Shown here: positions 1 to 12,319 of the stretch, piece by piece | Numbering within the stretch: the stretch's first letter is position 1 | Layout: the number at the start of each line of letters is the position of its first letter | Source of the DNA: Madurella fahalii | Taxonomy: Eukaryota > Ascomycota > Sordariomycetes > Sordariales | Direction of reading: 5' to 3' | Assembly: GCA_029876055.1 (NCBI GenBank) | Contig: CM056876.1 | Span: 4,526,001 to 4,590,000 of the forward strand | Length of the DNA stretch: 64,000 nucleotides | Position numbers and translations under genes: made by a program | Notes under the pieces: model-generated | The model's input: only the letters and a program-made list of their open reading frames with translations | Told to the model about the DNA's origin: nothing | The model's database searches: none

Positions 1-300
1 GCTCTCAAATTGAGCAATGCAATGTGTGGAAAATGTGCGGAAATATGTTTCCTGTCTAAGGATCAATGGCCAAGACGGCCCCTATTAATTGTGCAATAGA
101 AGATAGGACAGCCGCGAGTTTTAGATTCAAGAGTGTCCTAATAAGTGACTCCTTCCGATCTGACGGTCCAAGGCCCCTAGAGACAGTTTACCCCAACTGA
201 TCACAATCCCCTTAACCTCTTTGCTCCTCTGGCCTTAGCTTGCTTCTACACCTGCATCCACATATCAACTAGGGGATTGATTTTATATACTTATTTATTA
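1..300. other. Left flank, no gene seen
   Basis: I see no coding region, RNA gene or repeat that I can name here. The sequence becomes AT-rich toward the pogo element that starts at 301. Confidence 0.4.
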
Positions 301-1432
301 TAACGTGTTTTATAAGCGAGCGGTACATATAAGCGAGCGGTACACTTTCTTGGCAAAACACGACCTTCCAACTTCTCCTACTAATTCTACTACCATTTCG
401 CAATAGATTCCTCCTCAGTCGAATCCAGGATTATTTTAGCCCTCAAGGCTATACAAGATGATCCAAAACTTAGTCTTCGAAAGGCAGCTGCGATCTATAA
501 CGTACTACCAATGACCCTGTCTACCCGACGCGACGGTCGGCCTGCACAACACGATACTCCAGCTAATTTACGAAAACTTACGGATCTAGAGGAGTATACG
601 ATTATTCAGTATATAACTGAGCTCTGTACACGCGTATTCCCTCCTCGGCTTCGTTTTGTAGAAGATATGGCCAACTGACTGCTATACGAACGTGACGCGC
701 CCCCTGTCGGCAAGCTTTGGGCTTACAACTTTGTCAAACGCTAACCAGAACTCCGGACGCGTTTTACGCGTAGATACGACTACCAGAGAGCTAAATGCGA
801 AGATCCGAAGATTATTCGCGAGTGGTTTTGTTACGGGACCGGCTGAGGGCGCAGCCCCGGGTACGTGATATAAGCAAGTGGTACGCAGTGTTCAATCACG
901 GAGTGATTGAACTGGCGGATCTTTAGTTCATTGGCAGAGTGGTTTACTGCGTGCCCTCTTACACCACCTCACAGAAAGACCTTATCAAAGGCCGGATATC
1001 CAACTACCAAGGCAGTTCTCCGACACCTATACTAGCTGCTGTAGACCAATTAGCCAAAGGTACGATAGCTGTGATGCACGAAGTGGCCCTTTTACGTACA
1101 GAGGTCTCGGCACTACGAAAGGCCAATGAGGATCTACTGGATCAAAAGGCTGTAGGTGAGCAGGTAATCCATGAAAGACTACAAAATGGTGGTAGTGCAG
1201 GGGGGTCTGGTACGAAGATTCGGTGCTGTAATCTGTGCGGCAAGCCTGGCCATAATGCACGTACATGTCAGAAGGCTGGAGAATCGTCTGATTCATCTAT
1301 TTCTGGTTCAGTTATTGTTATTTCCTAGTGGTTGTGTTGTAATTTAGGAGTTGTGGGTAGATGGTGGAAAGTGTACCGCTCGCTTATATGTACCGCTCGC
1401 TTATATGTACTGCTCGCTTATAAGACACGTTA
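301..1432 (+). mobile_element. Internally deleted pogo/Fot-type DNA transposon (copy 1)
   Basis: The ends are inverted repeats: TAACGTGTTTTATAAGCGAG on the left, and the reverse complement of TAACGTGTCTTATAAGCGAG on the right. Both carry subterminal repeats of the unit AAGCGAGCGGTACAT (two on the left, three on the right). The outermost TA on each side fits the TA target duplication of the Tc1/mariner-pogo superfamily. At 1.13 kb the element is much shorter than an autonomous pogo element and its catalytic core is missing. Two more copies of the family lie at 44191 and 48491. Confidence 0.85.
424..1328 (+). pseudogene. Pogo transposase remnant: N-terminal HTH pieces joined to a CCHC tail, DDE core deleted
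   Basis: Translation from about 424 gives a psq-type helix-turn-helix region (ILALKAIQDDPKLSLRKAAA), then a CENP-B-type HTH stretch ending near 840 (RRYDYQRAKCEDPKIIREWF), with in-frame stops. The next 90 bases have no transposase similarity, and the frame resumes near 939 with the C-terminal tail. The tail ends in a zinc knuckle, CNLCGKPGHNARTC (C-X2-C-X4-H-X4-C), and a Ser-rich end. The DDE catalytic domain that should lie between is absent, so this copy cannot encode an active transposase. Confidence 0.8.
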
Positions 1433-3149
1433 AGGGTTAAGATTTATTATTTATCAAAATTCAGGGTTTTGCATAGAACATGGTGTCCCGGACGTGGGGT
1501 CCCGTTTATCTCACCTAAGCTACCTACCTAATGGGTGGCCCAAGCCATTGTAAACGAAATCCGTACAATGTAAGGTATCCATCAAATGGAAGCTGATCGA
1601 CACTAATTAGCTAGGTGTTTTTCTCTGCCCGTCACGGCCGTAAATCTTTGCAGAGCTCTCGAAAGAAGAATGGGTTTGGATAGCGGTGGACTCAACGACC
1701 ATCTTTCCCAGCACTGCCGAATGAGTGGAAGTCTCAGACTCCCATATCGATTATTCCGGGTCTATGCTGAGACCAGTCCGGGTGGCGTGGTATAACCGGA
1801 GAGTCCTCAGGATGGGAGAGCCGGCAAACATCAGGGGGTGTCGGGCCGGAGGGTGCGGCTGTGCCAGGGGTTTGCGTCTCTGTGAAAGGCTAACACAATT
1901 TCGGCATTCCAACTCGTGTGGTATATAGGGGCATCGCGCGAAATGGCGCGACTAATCAGGGTGTGGCTGTTCTCGCACGGTTTACACTGCAACCAAACCT
2001 TGATGCATCGGACGGATGCATCAGACGGAGATGGCGCCACACCAATGCATTAAACAATTGTAGCATGCATGGGCACCGTATGAAACCAGAGAACCGCGCC
2101 CGCAAGTATCGCTTTTAATCTACTTGATAGGTGGTGGGTGGATGGCAAGACTCAGCCGTTTCTCAGCCAGATTTCGGGGCTGCGGATGCTTTAGCCCGGC
2201 CGACGGGCCAACCAATAGCTTAATTACCTAATTGCATGCGGTGAAACCCATGTTGGGTGTGTCAGACGGACGAATTTTGGGATGCGTGCGGCAATGGAAT
2301 AAAATAGAAATCAATTTATCGCTGTAACACGACCGGATCATCTGGAACCAGGATGTGCCAAGTCGTCGGCCAAAGCCTACTTCGACTACGCCCATGAGTG
2401 ACATGTCGTCTGGCGGCGTACATTGACACCAAGGACAAAGGATGCGAGAGCCCAGGTGTAAATCCTTGAGCACGTCGTAAAGAAAGGTCGGCGGGATAGC
2501 GATCGCGTCGTCGCCGTCATCCTCGAGTCCATTATGTCAATAGTGTGCCGGCCCAACTGGACAGCAAAGAAAACTGGCAAACATACTTTGACGACTCCCA
2601 CGGATGCTAATGCCCGTTGGTAGTTCAGCACAAGCTGTTTAGCTGCTGTCGGAGAAGACATAGGACTCGTTGATCCTGTGAAAATAATGCTACTCACATG
2701 GCACTGGGGAAAAGACAACCGAAGAGGAGCGTGGGAAGTTGAGAGGAATGCCGATATATTACCCTCATTACGAAGTGTGCGAGTATAATGAACCTCATCT
2801 CGCTCGCATACCAGGATCACTTAGCTAGGTCTTGTGCGGAAGGTTCAGTTACTTAGTCTCGAACCATTCAGGCGCCGGCGACTGATCACTCCGTGGGTCC
2901 CCTTGCCAACCAAGGCCCCTTCATTATATCTTTTCGCTCAACGCCTAATTCCGTACTTTATACATCACAGTGTTCCGAGTGTCTCTTACGGGGAAATAAC
3001 CTGTGAGCTCAGTGAGAAGGTCAATAGGAAAGGCACCTTAGCCTCGTAAATCATACCCACTGGCCCGTTAGTAACGAGAGGACGCTCCTCTATGGCACTG
3101 GGGGAAATAATCCATCGTGAATCAACGAAACGCACCTACAAACACATTC
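1433..3149. other. Intergenic, no supported gene
   Basis: Short open frames exist on both strands (for example 2386-2820 minus) but none shows a recognisable domain, splice-consistent extension or good codon pattern. It contains TACCTA-rich stretches (about 1517-1550). Confidence 0.45.
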
Positions 3150-4549
3150 TCACTCCCTCCGCAGCTTCAACCTCACCAAAAACGCCACATAAACCCCTAG
3201 TATCTTCAAAAAATCCCACCACCCACCCAACCCAAATATCCCGAGCACCCTACTTGCCAACCACATCCTCTTTCCATAAGTCCATACCTCCCTCCCCCAT
3301 TCCTCCATGCTCATCTCCCCCTTCCAGACCTTGCCCAGCGCTAAGGCATGCCTAGCGGCCTGTTCGGCAGCAACTGCAAAATGCGGTCTAAACGCGGCTA
3401 GCGCATCCCCTACAAGCACAACCTTAGCGTCCTTAAAGACGGGTTTCACCTCGCAGAGCGCGTCGTTGACCTTTGTAACAAAAGGGTGCCGCGTAGCGGC
3501 AATAAGCTCGGCATAGGGGGCCGCCATCTGCGGCAGGGTAGTAGCGAGGTGCTGCTGCCATATCTCCTGGCGGACTAGGCCCGAGGGAACAGTATTCCCA
3601 TGGACGACGTTAGCGGTATCGGTTAGGACAGCGGTAAGCTCGGGCGAGGCGGCCGGGAGGTTGTAGTACCACACCCAGTTTATCAGACGGGTCCCGGGCG
3701 TGAAGGAGGGGGTATCAGGCGGAATAATATAGCTTTTATAGCGGTAAGTAAGTGCTGGCTTGAATAAAGCATAAACCAGCAAAGGAGAGCAACGCTTACC
3801 AGACGATGTAGGTATGTTTAAGGAAGTTGAACGAGGTATAGTTCTCAAAGTACTTGACAACCTCAGGGGAGACATCTCCCTCGGAGACGGTACCGCGCCA
3901 GGCGACATAGCCCGAGTATTCTTTTGTAACCGGCACTTCGAGGAGGGTTCGTACGATAGAGTGCACACCATCAGCACCGATGACAAAATCAGCGGTGAGG
4001 GACTCCTCTCTTCCATCCTGGCCCACAAAGCCCACTACAACAGTCCCATTATTGTAGTCCAGCTTTGTAACGCGCTTCCCGGCGCGGTACTCGGCACTAC
4101 CGTCGCCTGGCCGGGGCGGGGGCGGGTTCGGAACCGCATCGGAGACCAGACCGTCGAAGTTGGCGCGAAGAATACGGTAAAGCAGACCCCAACTCGACTG
4201 GTGCCGGACAACATTTAGGCGCATCAGGTCCTGGTTCTTGTGGTAGGCAAGCCGGGTTGCGGCGGAGGGCGTGCAATTCCGCAAGCCCGTATCGTCGCAC
4301 TGCTTGAGGAGCTCCTCGACGGCGGGCCCGAATGCGACGCCCGCCAGGTGGCTACTGCGTACGTCGCTCGGGTCCTGCTCGAGGATCACGACGTTACTGC
4401 CGTAGCGCTTGAGGTAGAGGCCATGCATCAGGCCCGCGAGGGAGCCGCCGACCTGTGGATGACGAAACTACATTAGAAATACCGTTCGGTTGGTGGCTTG
4501 TTTGGGTCTTGGGACCTACAATGATGACTGATTTCGGAAAGCTAGTCAT
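3150..4549 (-). CDS. FAD-dependent monooxygenase (PF01494, 2,6-dihydroxypyridine 3-monooxygenase-like)
   Basis: Predicted 421 aa from three exons (4549-4520, 4452-3800, 3732-3150) with two 67-nt introns (4519-4453, 3799-3733); the sum is in frame. The start at 4549 gives MTSFPKSVII followed by the spliced dinucleotide-binding motif VGGSLAGL (residues 11-18). Further flavoprotein hydroxylase motifs are GADGVHS (169-175) and the GD motif VVLVGDAL (GD at 336-337). The segment around TPGTRLINWVWYYNL (about 239-253) resembles the substrate domain of dihydroxypyridine/salicylate-type hydroxylases. Such enzymes use NAD(P)H and oxygen to hydroxylate aromatic or enolic substrates. It is the leftmost gene of the candidate polyketide cluster and points away from it, so membership is an inference. 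Substrate unknown. Confidence 0.85.
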
Positions 4550-5761
4550 TTTCGGGAATGAGGTTCGATAGTGCAATTGGACCGGCTGCAATCCGCGGGG
4601 GAAGATGGGGGGGGCGGGTGGATGAGGAGAGGGGTGGTGTTCAGCTCTAGTGAGGGATGCGGCCGTGGAAAAGCTTGGAGATGCAGTGTCTGGTTTGGGT
4701 CGCAGGTAAGTACCTGACTCAGGCAGGTCTGAAAAGGAAATTTGGGGCGCCTGGGGGAAGACGCAAGTGCTGACATTTAGCGGTCAGGTCTGGGCCCAGG
4801 CATCGAGGATTCGGCCATCTGGGTGAGAGTATGACAAAAAATGTTACAAAGGTGTCTGTTTGCCCTTTGGATTAAACTGTTGGACTGTCTGCCCACCTCC
4901 CCAAAAACCCGCCTGATTACAGCACTTCGAGACGCCGACCGAAGCTCGGTTAAAACGGATGGCGTTCATTGAAGCAACATGATCCGTAATTCTTAACGCA
5001 GAACTTCTGGTTGGTGCAACCGGACACGCAAGGACGGGTGGTGGGTCAATGAATATCGGCACTGGGACAGCATCACACCACAAGCCAAGAACCAAAGACA
5101 CAGCAGCCGCGCCCTCCATTTCGGTTTTCAAAACTGGCCACTCTCCGCCAGGCCTCCCACCCTCAGAAGTATTGACAACCATTCACCGACATTAATGGTG
5201 GCTTGGGTAGTAAGTAGGGTACCTAAGGTACCTTAAAGAACGCGGGAATTCAGCCGTCCCGCGGCTGCTGGGCCAGTTGGTTTGCAAATTCAGAGAGCCG
5301 AGGACATGCACCTCATACTTTAACGATTATTCTTGGACAAATACATGCATTCCTGGTGGCTCCCTAATTACCACTCAGGCATATACTACCTCCAGGTGTT
5401 GGCCCTGCACGTTCCCCGCAGACCCCGGTAGCACCCCGGTACAGGGGCCCAGGTTCCAGGCACTGCGATAATCACGCCGATTACCGTCCGTCTGGCATTG
5501 CTGGTGTGGGAGGCGCGCGACTGCGGCGCTACTGGTTCAGTGCGTCAAGCTGGTTACATTAGCTAAGGGGGGTGGTGGGAGGAGGACACTATGGACATGG
5601 CCTGCAGCTTGGCGATGAGAGAGAGAAGACATACTTGTATCCGAGACTCTGCTTCGTTCGTTGCCAGACATGCAGACTACTACTCGATGCTTTTTCCCCG
5701 CCCCGTTTTTTTGCCTCTCTCTGATCTCTCCTGACGATACAGCTCGTTTAACGCACTTATC
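4550..5761. other. Divergent intergenic region between monooxygenase and rhodopsin-domain genes
   Basis: Both flanking genes start here, so it must carry both promoters. It holds a near-palindrome at about 5215-5240 (GGTACCTAAGGTACCTTA). I see no open frame with support. Confidence 0.5.
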
Positions 5762-7135
5762 ATGGTTGTACACTTGGAAGAAAATGGCCAACGCTACCTG
5801 GCAACCCTCATAGTTTGCAACGCCATCGCCGTCGCCGCTACTATTATGCGGGTCTGGTGCAAGCTGGTGCAGAGGAATAGCAGCGTCCGATCGCTCCATG
5901 CTGATGACTGGTTCATCATAGCGGCAACGGCATCCTATCTGGGCGCCGCATCTGCCGCATACTGGGGCTTGTTCACCGGAAGCCAGGGCATGGAGATCGG
6001 TGAAATCACAGCGGACCTCATGGCCTCTCCATCGCCGGTGAAGGTTAAGAAGATGCAGAATTATCTCGAGGTAAGGGGCAATTCATTACTAGTACCTCTC
6101 TCTCGATCCATCATTTGTACTAACCAAGCTTGCTTGTATCTACTAGTCCCTCTTCATCGGCATTACCATTCTCTACCTTTGCTTCTTCTTGGCCAAGATC
6201 TCCGTCTGCCTAATGTACCGCCGCATCTTCTCGACGCCGCAGTTCCGGAAGGCGTGTTTGATCCTGATGGCCGTCTCGACCGCATGGTTCATTGCAACCC
6301 AAGTCGCGAATCTCGTCATGTGCATACCAATAGAGTCGTTCTGGATCCGGACCATGCCCGGCAGATGCCTCAACTTCAACCTCTTCTCCCTGATTACTGG
6401 CATCGCCGACATTGTCATCGACACGGCCATCTTGCTCCTGCCCGTACGAGCCGTTATCTCCCTTCAGATGCCAAGGAGAACCAAGATCATGGTCTCGGGC
6501 ATCTTCCTGCTCGGTGGCTTGTAAGTCAAGGCACGTGGAATGTTCCGTGCCATCCATAAACTGACGGGAGCGTCTAGTGCCATTCTGACCAGCATCCTCC
6601 GCGTGGCCTACCAATATCAGCCCGGCGGATACTATGGCAAGAAGCCCATTCCCGAAGTCCGCATGAGCCCTTTTTCTCTAACTTTGAGCATGTAGTCAGC
6701 TTCAGCAAAGCCGAGTTGTGGCTCAATATCCATGCCGCCATCACTATCCTGTGCGCCTGCCTTCCGGTATGCAAGCCGGTTAGAGACCTCTTGGGCAGAT
6801 TCATTGTCACCATCCGCGACAAATATTATGGATCATCCAAGCGGTTTCTCCTCGGTGGCTCGAGAGGGCTACGTGTTGGCAGCTCAAAGAACTCGACCGA
6901 CGGCGACTCTCAGGGCTACGACATGGGCAGCCAAGACCCAAAGCGCGTCTACCCGTCCCACACCGTATATCAGCATCCGACCAAGGGATCATCGTCGACC
7001 AGGGAACTCGTTCTGACGCATCCTAACATTGGGCACCAGGCTGGAGCCAAACGGAGCGACGAGTCAGCGGGAGTGAATGCGGTGCCGGTCCCGCCCCAAG
7101 GTATTGCCCGGACCACCAGGGTAGAAATTGTCTAG
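5762..7135 (+). CDS. Fungal rhodopsin-domain (Pth11-like class) seven-helix membrane protein
   Basis: Start ATG 5762. Exon 1 ends at 6070, intron 6071-6146, exon 2 6147-6520, intron 6521-6577, exon 3 from 6578. Hydrophobic helices alternate with typical family motifs: YLATLIVCNAIAVAATIMRV, DDWFIIAATASYLGAA, FLAKISVCLMYRRIF, ANLVMCIPIESFW, CLNFNLFSLITGIADIVIDT, LPVRAVISLQMPRRTKI, and KAELWLNIHAAITILCACLP. A hydrophilic Ser/Gly-rich tail follows to the stop at 7135. The last intron, ending near 6695, has no clean GT donor that keeps frame. Exon 3 may use an unusual donor or carry an indel. The family is abundant in Pezizomycotina plasma membranes; ligands are mostly unknown. No CFEM domain is present. 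Confidence 0.8.
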
Positions 7136-8170
7136 ATTACTACTGGCTCGCCTTGCGGCGAATGGGCAGTGGTGCTTCGGCACCGGACGCGTGTTGGCCT
7201 GAAAATGCTCTATGACTGTCTGGTACACGGGAGATGCAGAAAAACGGTTTGTCAAGCGTCGTGTAGTATAATTAGGTAAACTGTATAATAATTAACCCGC
7301 CAATGGTATATTGTCAAACGCCACGTCTCAGATTCTGCCCACCTTTCCTCGTTCACTGATAACGCTGTATTCGGCCAGCAAATCATCCGATCTCACCCCG
7401 AGGTGCCAGCAGGGATCAAGGTATGGTCTAGGCTTCGAAGACCGAAAACGCCGGCCATCAGCCTAGTGAATGCGTCTCGGAACCAGCCCCGGCTAAAAGT
7501 TAAGCTCAGTGACGTTCTCCCGGTTCACTCTTGAGATGCATGGGATGGAGGCCGGACAACCTGCATCTCGGCACCTTTCGGCCTTTGGGACCAAATTTAG
7601 CAAAGTACATACGCACACAATCTGCGCTTACCAGGTGGTAATGGGCAATGGTTTGGTGTCTGGGCCTGCGCTACCACACCACACGATTTCCGCCGAATAC
7701 GAGGCCGTGTTGTCGCGAAACCAGCTGAGTGATTGCACCCCTCCCTAACTCGGTAGTGTTCGAGACCAATAACTCTCGTTGGGTGACTGCGTGAAGTGAA
7801 TTAGGACCGCGGCGCAGCAATACCACCATGATGGGACGTACTGAGTACCTACCTAAAGTACAGTACCTGACATTACCTTAACCCATCGGTTAGTGGCTAC
7901 GCACTGTATGGCCACTGTAGTATCGCTGCGCTGCAATAGGTACTCATCTGATTTTTGCACGAACCCATCACGGCCCGTCGGGCTGTTACACCAGGCAAGC
8001 CCCAAACGGCCGGGAGACGGGACTTGGCCTCCTCCCCGCTCTCCCGCCGCACACCCCCTCTGATCTCCGTCTTGGGCATTGACCTGGCTTTGGATAAGGT
8101 GTGGCGCCCGGCACTTGACTGCAATCGCGCTGTCCCCTGCGCCATCCGTCAGACGCCGCACTTGGCAAAG
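7136..8170. other. Intergenic upstream of MFS gene
   Basis: It contains the 3' region of the rhodopsin-domain gene and the promoter of the MFS gene. A TACCTACCTAAAGTAC-like tract lies at about 7845-7865. No supported gene. Confidence 0.45.
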
Positions 8171-10269
8171 ATGGAGCAAGATCGCACAGCACAAGATTCC
8201 AAGTCGTTGCAGATTGTCGAGAAGGACGCTGGCATCGTTGAGAGCGACGGCGACCAGCAGGTGGTGAGCAAAGGTAGCTTCAACTACCTCGGCGGATGGC
8301 GGCTGCACATCACAACGTTGGGGTAGGGCATTCTGACCTGTTCTTGGCCAAACTCCACGAACTGTTACTGATTACATGGATCCTTGTGCAGTCTTGCTCT
8401 CGGCCTGTTTCTTGTCAACTTTGAGATCACCATCGTCAGCACTGCCCTGGTCTCCATTACAAACGACCTGCAAGAGTTCAAGAAGAGCAGCTGGGTAGTG
8501 ACAGCATATCTGCTCACATACGTCGGTAAGAAATCCTCAACGGACGCGTTCCCATCTCGACAAAAAAAAAAAAATCGTTCGATTGACGAGAATCTAGCCG
8601 GCCTCGTCATCTGGGCCAAGCTCAGCGACCTTTTCGGACGCAAACCAACATGCATCGCGGCGCTGCTCATCTTCGCCGCCTTTTCCGGCGGATGCGGCGC
8701 CGCGCAGAGCATGGTCCAGCTGTATGCTTCACCCACCTTGCCCCCCCTACCCCCCAAACTCCCCGCAGTGCGCCGCCAATGACCAGTCTGACCTCTTTTG
8801 CACGGCAGCGCCATCTGCCGAGCCTTCCAAGGGATAGGCGGCTCGGGCATCTACGCTGTCGACATGGTCATGCTCTATGAGCTCGTCCCGCCGACCCGCT
8901 ACCCTCTGTACACGGCACTCCTGACCATGGTTGTTGCGCTGGCATTCACGCTGGGCCCGCTGCTGGGGGGCGTCATCACTAGCGGATCGAGTTGGAGATG
9001 GGTGTTCTTGTTGAAGTGAGTCAACCGCACTGATTAAAAGGCCACGCGCCTCGATGCCTACCCGCTCAACCGTGTTCTAATATCTGCCCCTGCAAAGTGT
9101 CCCTGCCGGCCTCGTCGCGGCAGCCATACTGTTTCTCTCCGTTCCCGCCTCTTTCCCGAACCAGGGCCAGGCAGTACTGCCCCCCAAACGAACTATGGGC
9201 GTGAAACTGAGGTCGATTGACTTCTCGGGCGCGTTTCTGATGCTCGCCGCTACCGCGCTGCTCATCACGGGCCTGGAGGAAGCCGCTTCCCAGTTGGATT
9301 GGACGGCTGCCACTGTTCTGGGGCCCCTCTGTGCCTCGGCCGTGGTGTGGCTGGCGTTCTTTGCCAACTCGTGGTGGGTGACTGGCAGGCAGGGGGGCAG
9401 CAGCATCGTGGAGCCCGTGTTTCCGTGGCGGTTTTGCCGGAGTAGGGTTGTCGCGGGGTTGCTTCTGTGGGTTGAAGTCTTTATCGTCTCCCAAGAAAAG
9501 TGTTGCTGGGGCTAACTAGTCGTTCTCTCCCAGGACCTCGTTCATGACCGGCGCGGTGAGCATAACCTGCATTTTCCAACTCCCACTGCGTTTCCAAACC
9601 TCGGCGGGACTGGGCCCTCTCGAGGCGGGCGTCCGGTTAATCCCCTTTTCCGTGTGTGGCCCCCTCGGCACCATCGTCTGCGCTGCGCTGTCCAAGAACA
9701 AGCGCGTTCCCCCTCTCTACATGGCGATAATCGGGGAGTTGATGCAGGTCGTCGGCCTTGTTTTCTTTTCGCGGGGCGATCCTGCCGAACCGGATTGGCA
9801 TGCTTTGTACGGACTTGAAGTTGTCGTCGGGTTGGGGTTCGGCATGTGTTTGGGCGCAGTGACACTGATGGTGCCATTTGTTGTGGAGAAGAGAGACCTA
9901 GGTGAGTAATGCCCCCTCCTGCGAAGAAGAAGAACCGCATCCTAAAACGGTTCAATAGCTATTGCCGCCGCTGCTCCAGTACAACTACGGTTTCTGGGGA
10001 GCGCAACCGTCATCTCGATCGTTACCGCGGTTGGAAATACTTGGTTGAAGGACGTACTGTCCCACTCGCTGGCTCTTGAGCAAATCCAGGCAATCTTCCG
10101 GTCGAGTGAGCACATCAACAATTTGCCTACCCCTGAGGTTATTGCTGTGGTCAGAGGCCGTTTTGTTGAGAGTTTCAATTTGCAGATGCGGATCGTCCTT
10201 GGGTTTGCTATAGCCGGGGTATTTGCAGCTTTGTTGATGTGGGAGAGAAAGCAGGTTAGGATTTCTTGA
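8171..10269 (+). CDS. MFS drug:H+ antiporter, 14-helix (DHA2) type
   Basis: Predicted 554 aa in seven exons: 8171-8322, 8392-8525, 8598-8721, 8809-9015, 9098-9466, 9534-9901, 9959-10269; total 1665 nt, in frame. The ATG at 8171 gives a hydrophilic N-terminus before the first helix (LALGLFLVNFEITIVSTALV). Motif A is WAKLSDLFGRK, followed by RAFQGIGGSGIYAVDMVMLY, and a motif-C-like segment is LAFTLGPLLGGVI. The last large loop before the final helix (IVLGFAIAGVFAALLMWER) is typical of DHA2 transporters. These export small molecules across the plasma membrane by proton antiport. It lies between the rhodopsin-domain gene and the FSH1 hydrolase, 32 bp from the convergent stop of the latter. Its place in a PKS cluster suggests product export or self-protection (inference). 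Confidence 0.92.
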
Positions 10270-10301
10270 TGCGGCTGTTGACTGGACGGGACTAGATACA
10301 T

Positions 10302-11063
10302 TCAGGAAGCCATAGAGATAACCCTCCTCATGATCCGTACACTGCTCTTGACATCTGCGGGGCTGCGTACCCCGGGAATCTCATGGGCTCCGTCGTGGGT
10401 AAACACCTGCCGCTTCTCTCCTGCGCAAACAGCAGCAACGGCGGCCGAATTCACGGTGCTGTCATTCAGCCCCCAGATGTGCGCGGTCGGGATCCTGATC
10501 ACCTCGCCTACACTCTCCGGAGTCAACATGGACACCTCTCCCTTTGCAAGGAGATCAGCATCGAAAACCCCCCCTGCCGAGAAAAAGATGGCACACTTGA
10601 AGGGGACCGCCACACCCCTCATCTGTGCATGCGCCAGATATGTAGCCGAGATGGTGGCGCCTTGTGAAAAAGCCAGCAGGCCGTCGAACGGTCCCTCACT
10701 AGCAATGTAGTTCTCCAGCTGATTGAGAGCCTTCACGCAACTTGTGAGATCATCAAAGTCCGCATAGGCAAAGAAGTCATCGGTTGGAGAAGCGACATGG
10801 GCAAATTCTGGGGCCATGGGGGTTGGAATTGTCCCCTCGACGAACTCATAGGTGTGAGAGTCGCCGAGCTCATAACGGAGCGCAGCTGCATTATTCATTA
10901 ACCCAGGATCGTGTTTTGGAAGGTGGCAACTAGAACGGCCCTACCTGTCTGTGTCTCAAATATCTTTTTGGCTCATTCAGTCTCAGATATTCTTGGTGAA
11001 AAAGTGGATGATGTCTCTCACCTGGGCATTGGTCCCCAGACCGTGCAGACAAAGGAAACGCAT
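10302..11063 (-). CDS. FSH1-family serine hydrolase (PF03959), candidate trans-acting PKS thioesterase
   Basis: Predicted 214 aa in three exons (11063-11022, a 19-nt micro-exon 10963-10945, 10885-10302) with introns of 58 and 59 nt. The start gives MRFLCLHGLGTNAQ, the family's N-terminal signature. The catalytic triad is visible: Ser94 in LLAFSQGA, Asp162 in GLNDS, His188 in HDGAHEIP. The length fits the FSH1 family. Its start faces the start of the PKS gene across 1.26 kb. The PKS ends at its ACP with no release domain. LovG, an FSH1-type hydrolase, releases the product of the highly reducing PKS LovB, so release of this PKS's chain is a reasonable inference. It could also be a general esterase. 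Confidence 0.9.
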
Positions 11064-12319
11064 TCTCGACTGTCGTTGCAAGGTACGTACTCTTGCAGTT
11101 TGAGCAGGTTTGTTCGTTGGCCGGTCTAAAACGGCAACGCCCCTCGGCCGCTAGGTATGAGTTTGCCCGACGTCTTAACCGCTCCCTATGGCGGAGGGTT
11201 CGGCCGGAGCATGTGCATACGGGTCTTCGTTGAAGCCGACAAAAGCGCTGGGAAACTGTTTCAACGCGGCATTCCACACAGGACGAACGATGGGACAGTT
11301 GGAGGCTCAGATGCACCGACTTGATTACACAGTGCACGGGTCGCGTCGGGGCTGAAGTGCATGTACAGTTCTGTACCCGTAATAGGGCGATCCAAGATTC
11401 CTGGGCCGGCAATCCCACCCGTCTAGGGTGTGATTCTGAGCTCCGCCCCGCCGCTCCAAGTGGTCCACCCCTTCGGCAGATCCATAGCCTGTAACCGTTG
11501 ATGTGACGGATGTGGAGAAACACGGCATATCAGGTAGTGTTCACCCCTTACCCTCAGTTACGCGGCGTATCAGCTAGGAGTGTTCATCCTTTATCCCAGT
11601 CACACCAACAATTTGGAGATTGCGGCGGAGCGGTCCAGACAGGCCCAGCGGTCTTGATTTAGTCTCTTACCTGTGACCCTATGACCGCAGTATACCGCTA
11701 CCTGACATCCAGGTAAACTCGGACGGATCGCCGACACCGAGGAGCCTAAACTAGGGGCTGCAGCACCCAACACATCCCGACGACCCGAGTACCTTGCCTA
11801 GCTGAGATTGCAGCGGCCTCTCGATTGGTCTGAAGTGGCTACCAATTGCATCGTTATGCATCCGTCTCTCACAAACCAACCGTAAACTTGCACTGTGTGT
11901 GTGCGCGTTGCCGTGAAATGGGGGCTCCTACCAAGGCAGACCGCTCGCCGTGAACGCCTACTCCTATTCTCAGGACAGTAACGTGAACCGAAGTGTGTGA
12001 CTGAGTCCCGAGCGTTGCTGTTTTTGGAATAGTACCCCGAGATGCCAATGTTCCGGTACAAAGGAGGAGTCAGAGGGTTCAGTTTATCTCAAACATTGAC
12101 TCCATGACCGCACCGCAGGACTCGGCCATCCGGGTGGCTGGATACATCATGTCCGTTCTCTACAGAATTTATCTTACAAATGCGGCAGTAGGACTTTGAA
12201 GTTCCCGTATCACCTCGGGTTTCTTGCTTCAACCGTCATCGGTTATCCCCTTCCAGCCGGTCACTCCGCTGTCAATGAATCTCAGTGGCTTTTGAGTCGA
12301 CAGCAACCAGTCCAACACA
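11064..12319. promoter_or_regulatory. Shared divergent promoter of FSH1 hydrolase and HR-PKS
   Basis: The 1256-bp gap lies between two start codons pointing away from each other. It holds no supported gene; the frames at 10930-11523 and 11798-12061 show no domain. Candidate CGG half-sites of Zn2Cys6 regulators occur, for example near 11190-11206 and 11735, but no convincing repeated operator is evident. The arrangement suggests co-regulation of PKS and hydrolase. Confidence 0.5.

Noticed and set aside
2386..2820. 144-codon minus-strand open frame as a gene
   Set aside because: No domain, signal sequence or splice-linked neighbour; composition looks random.
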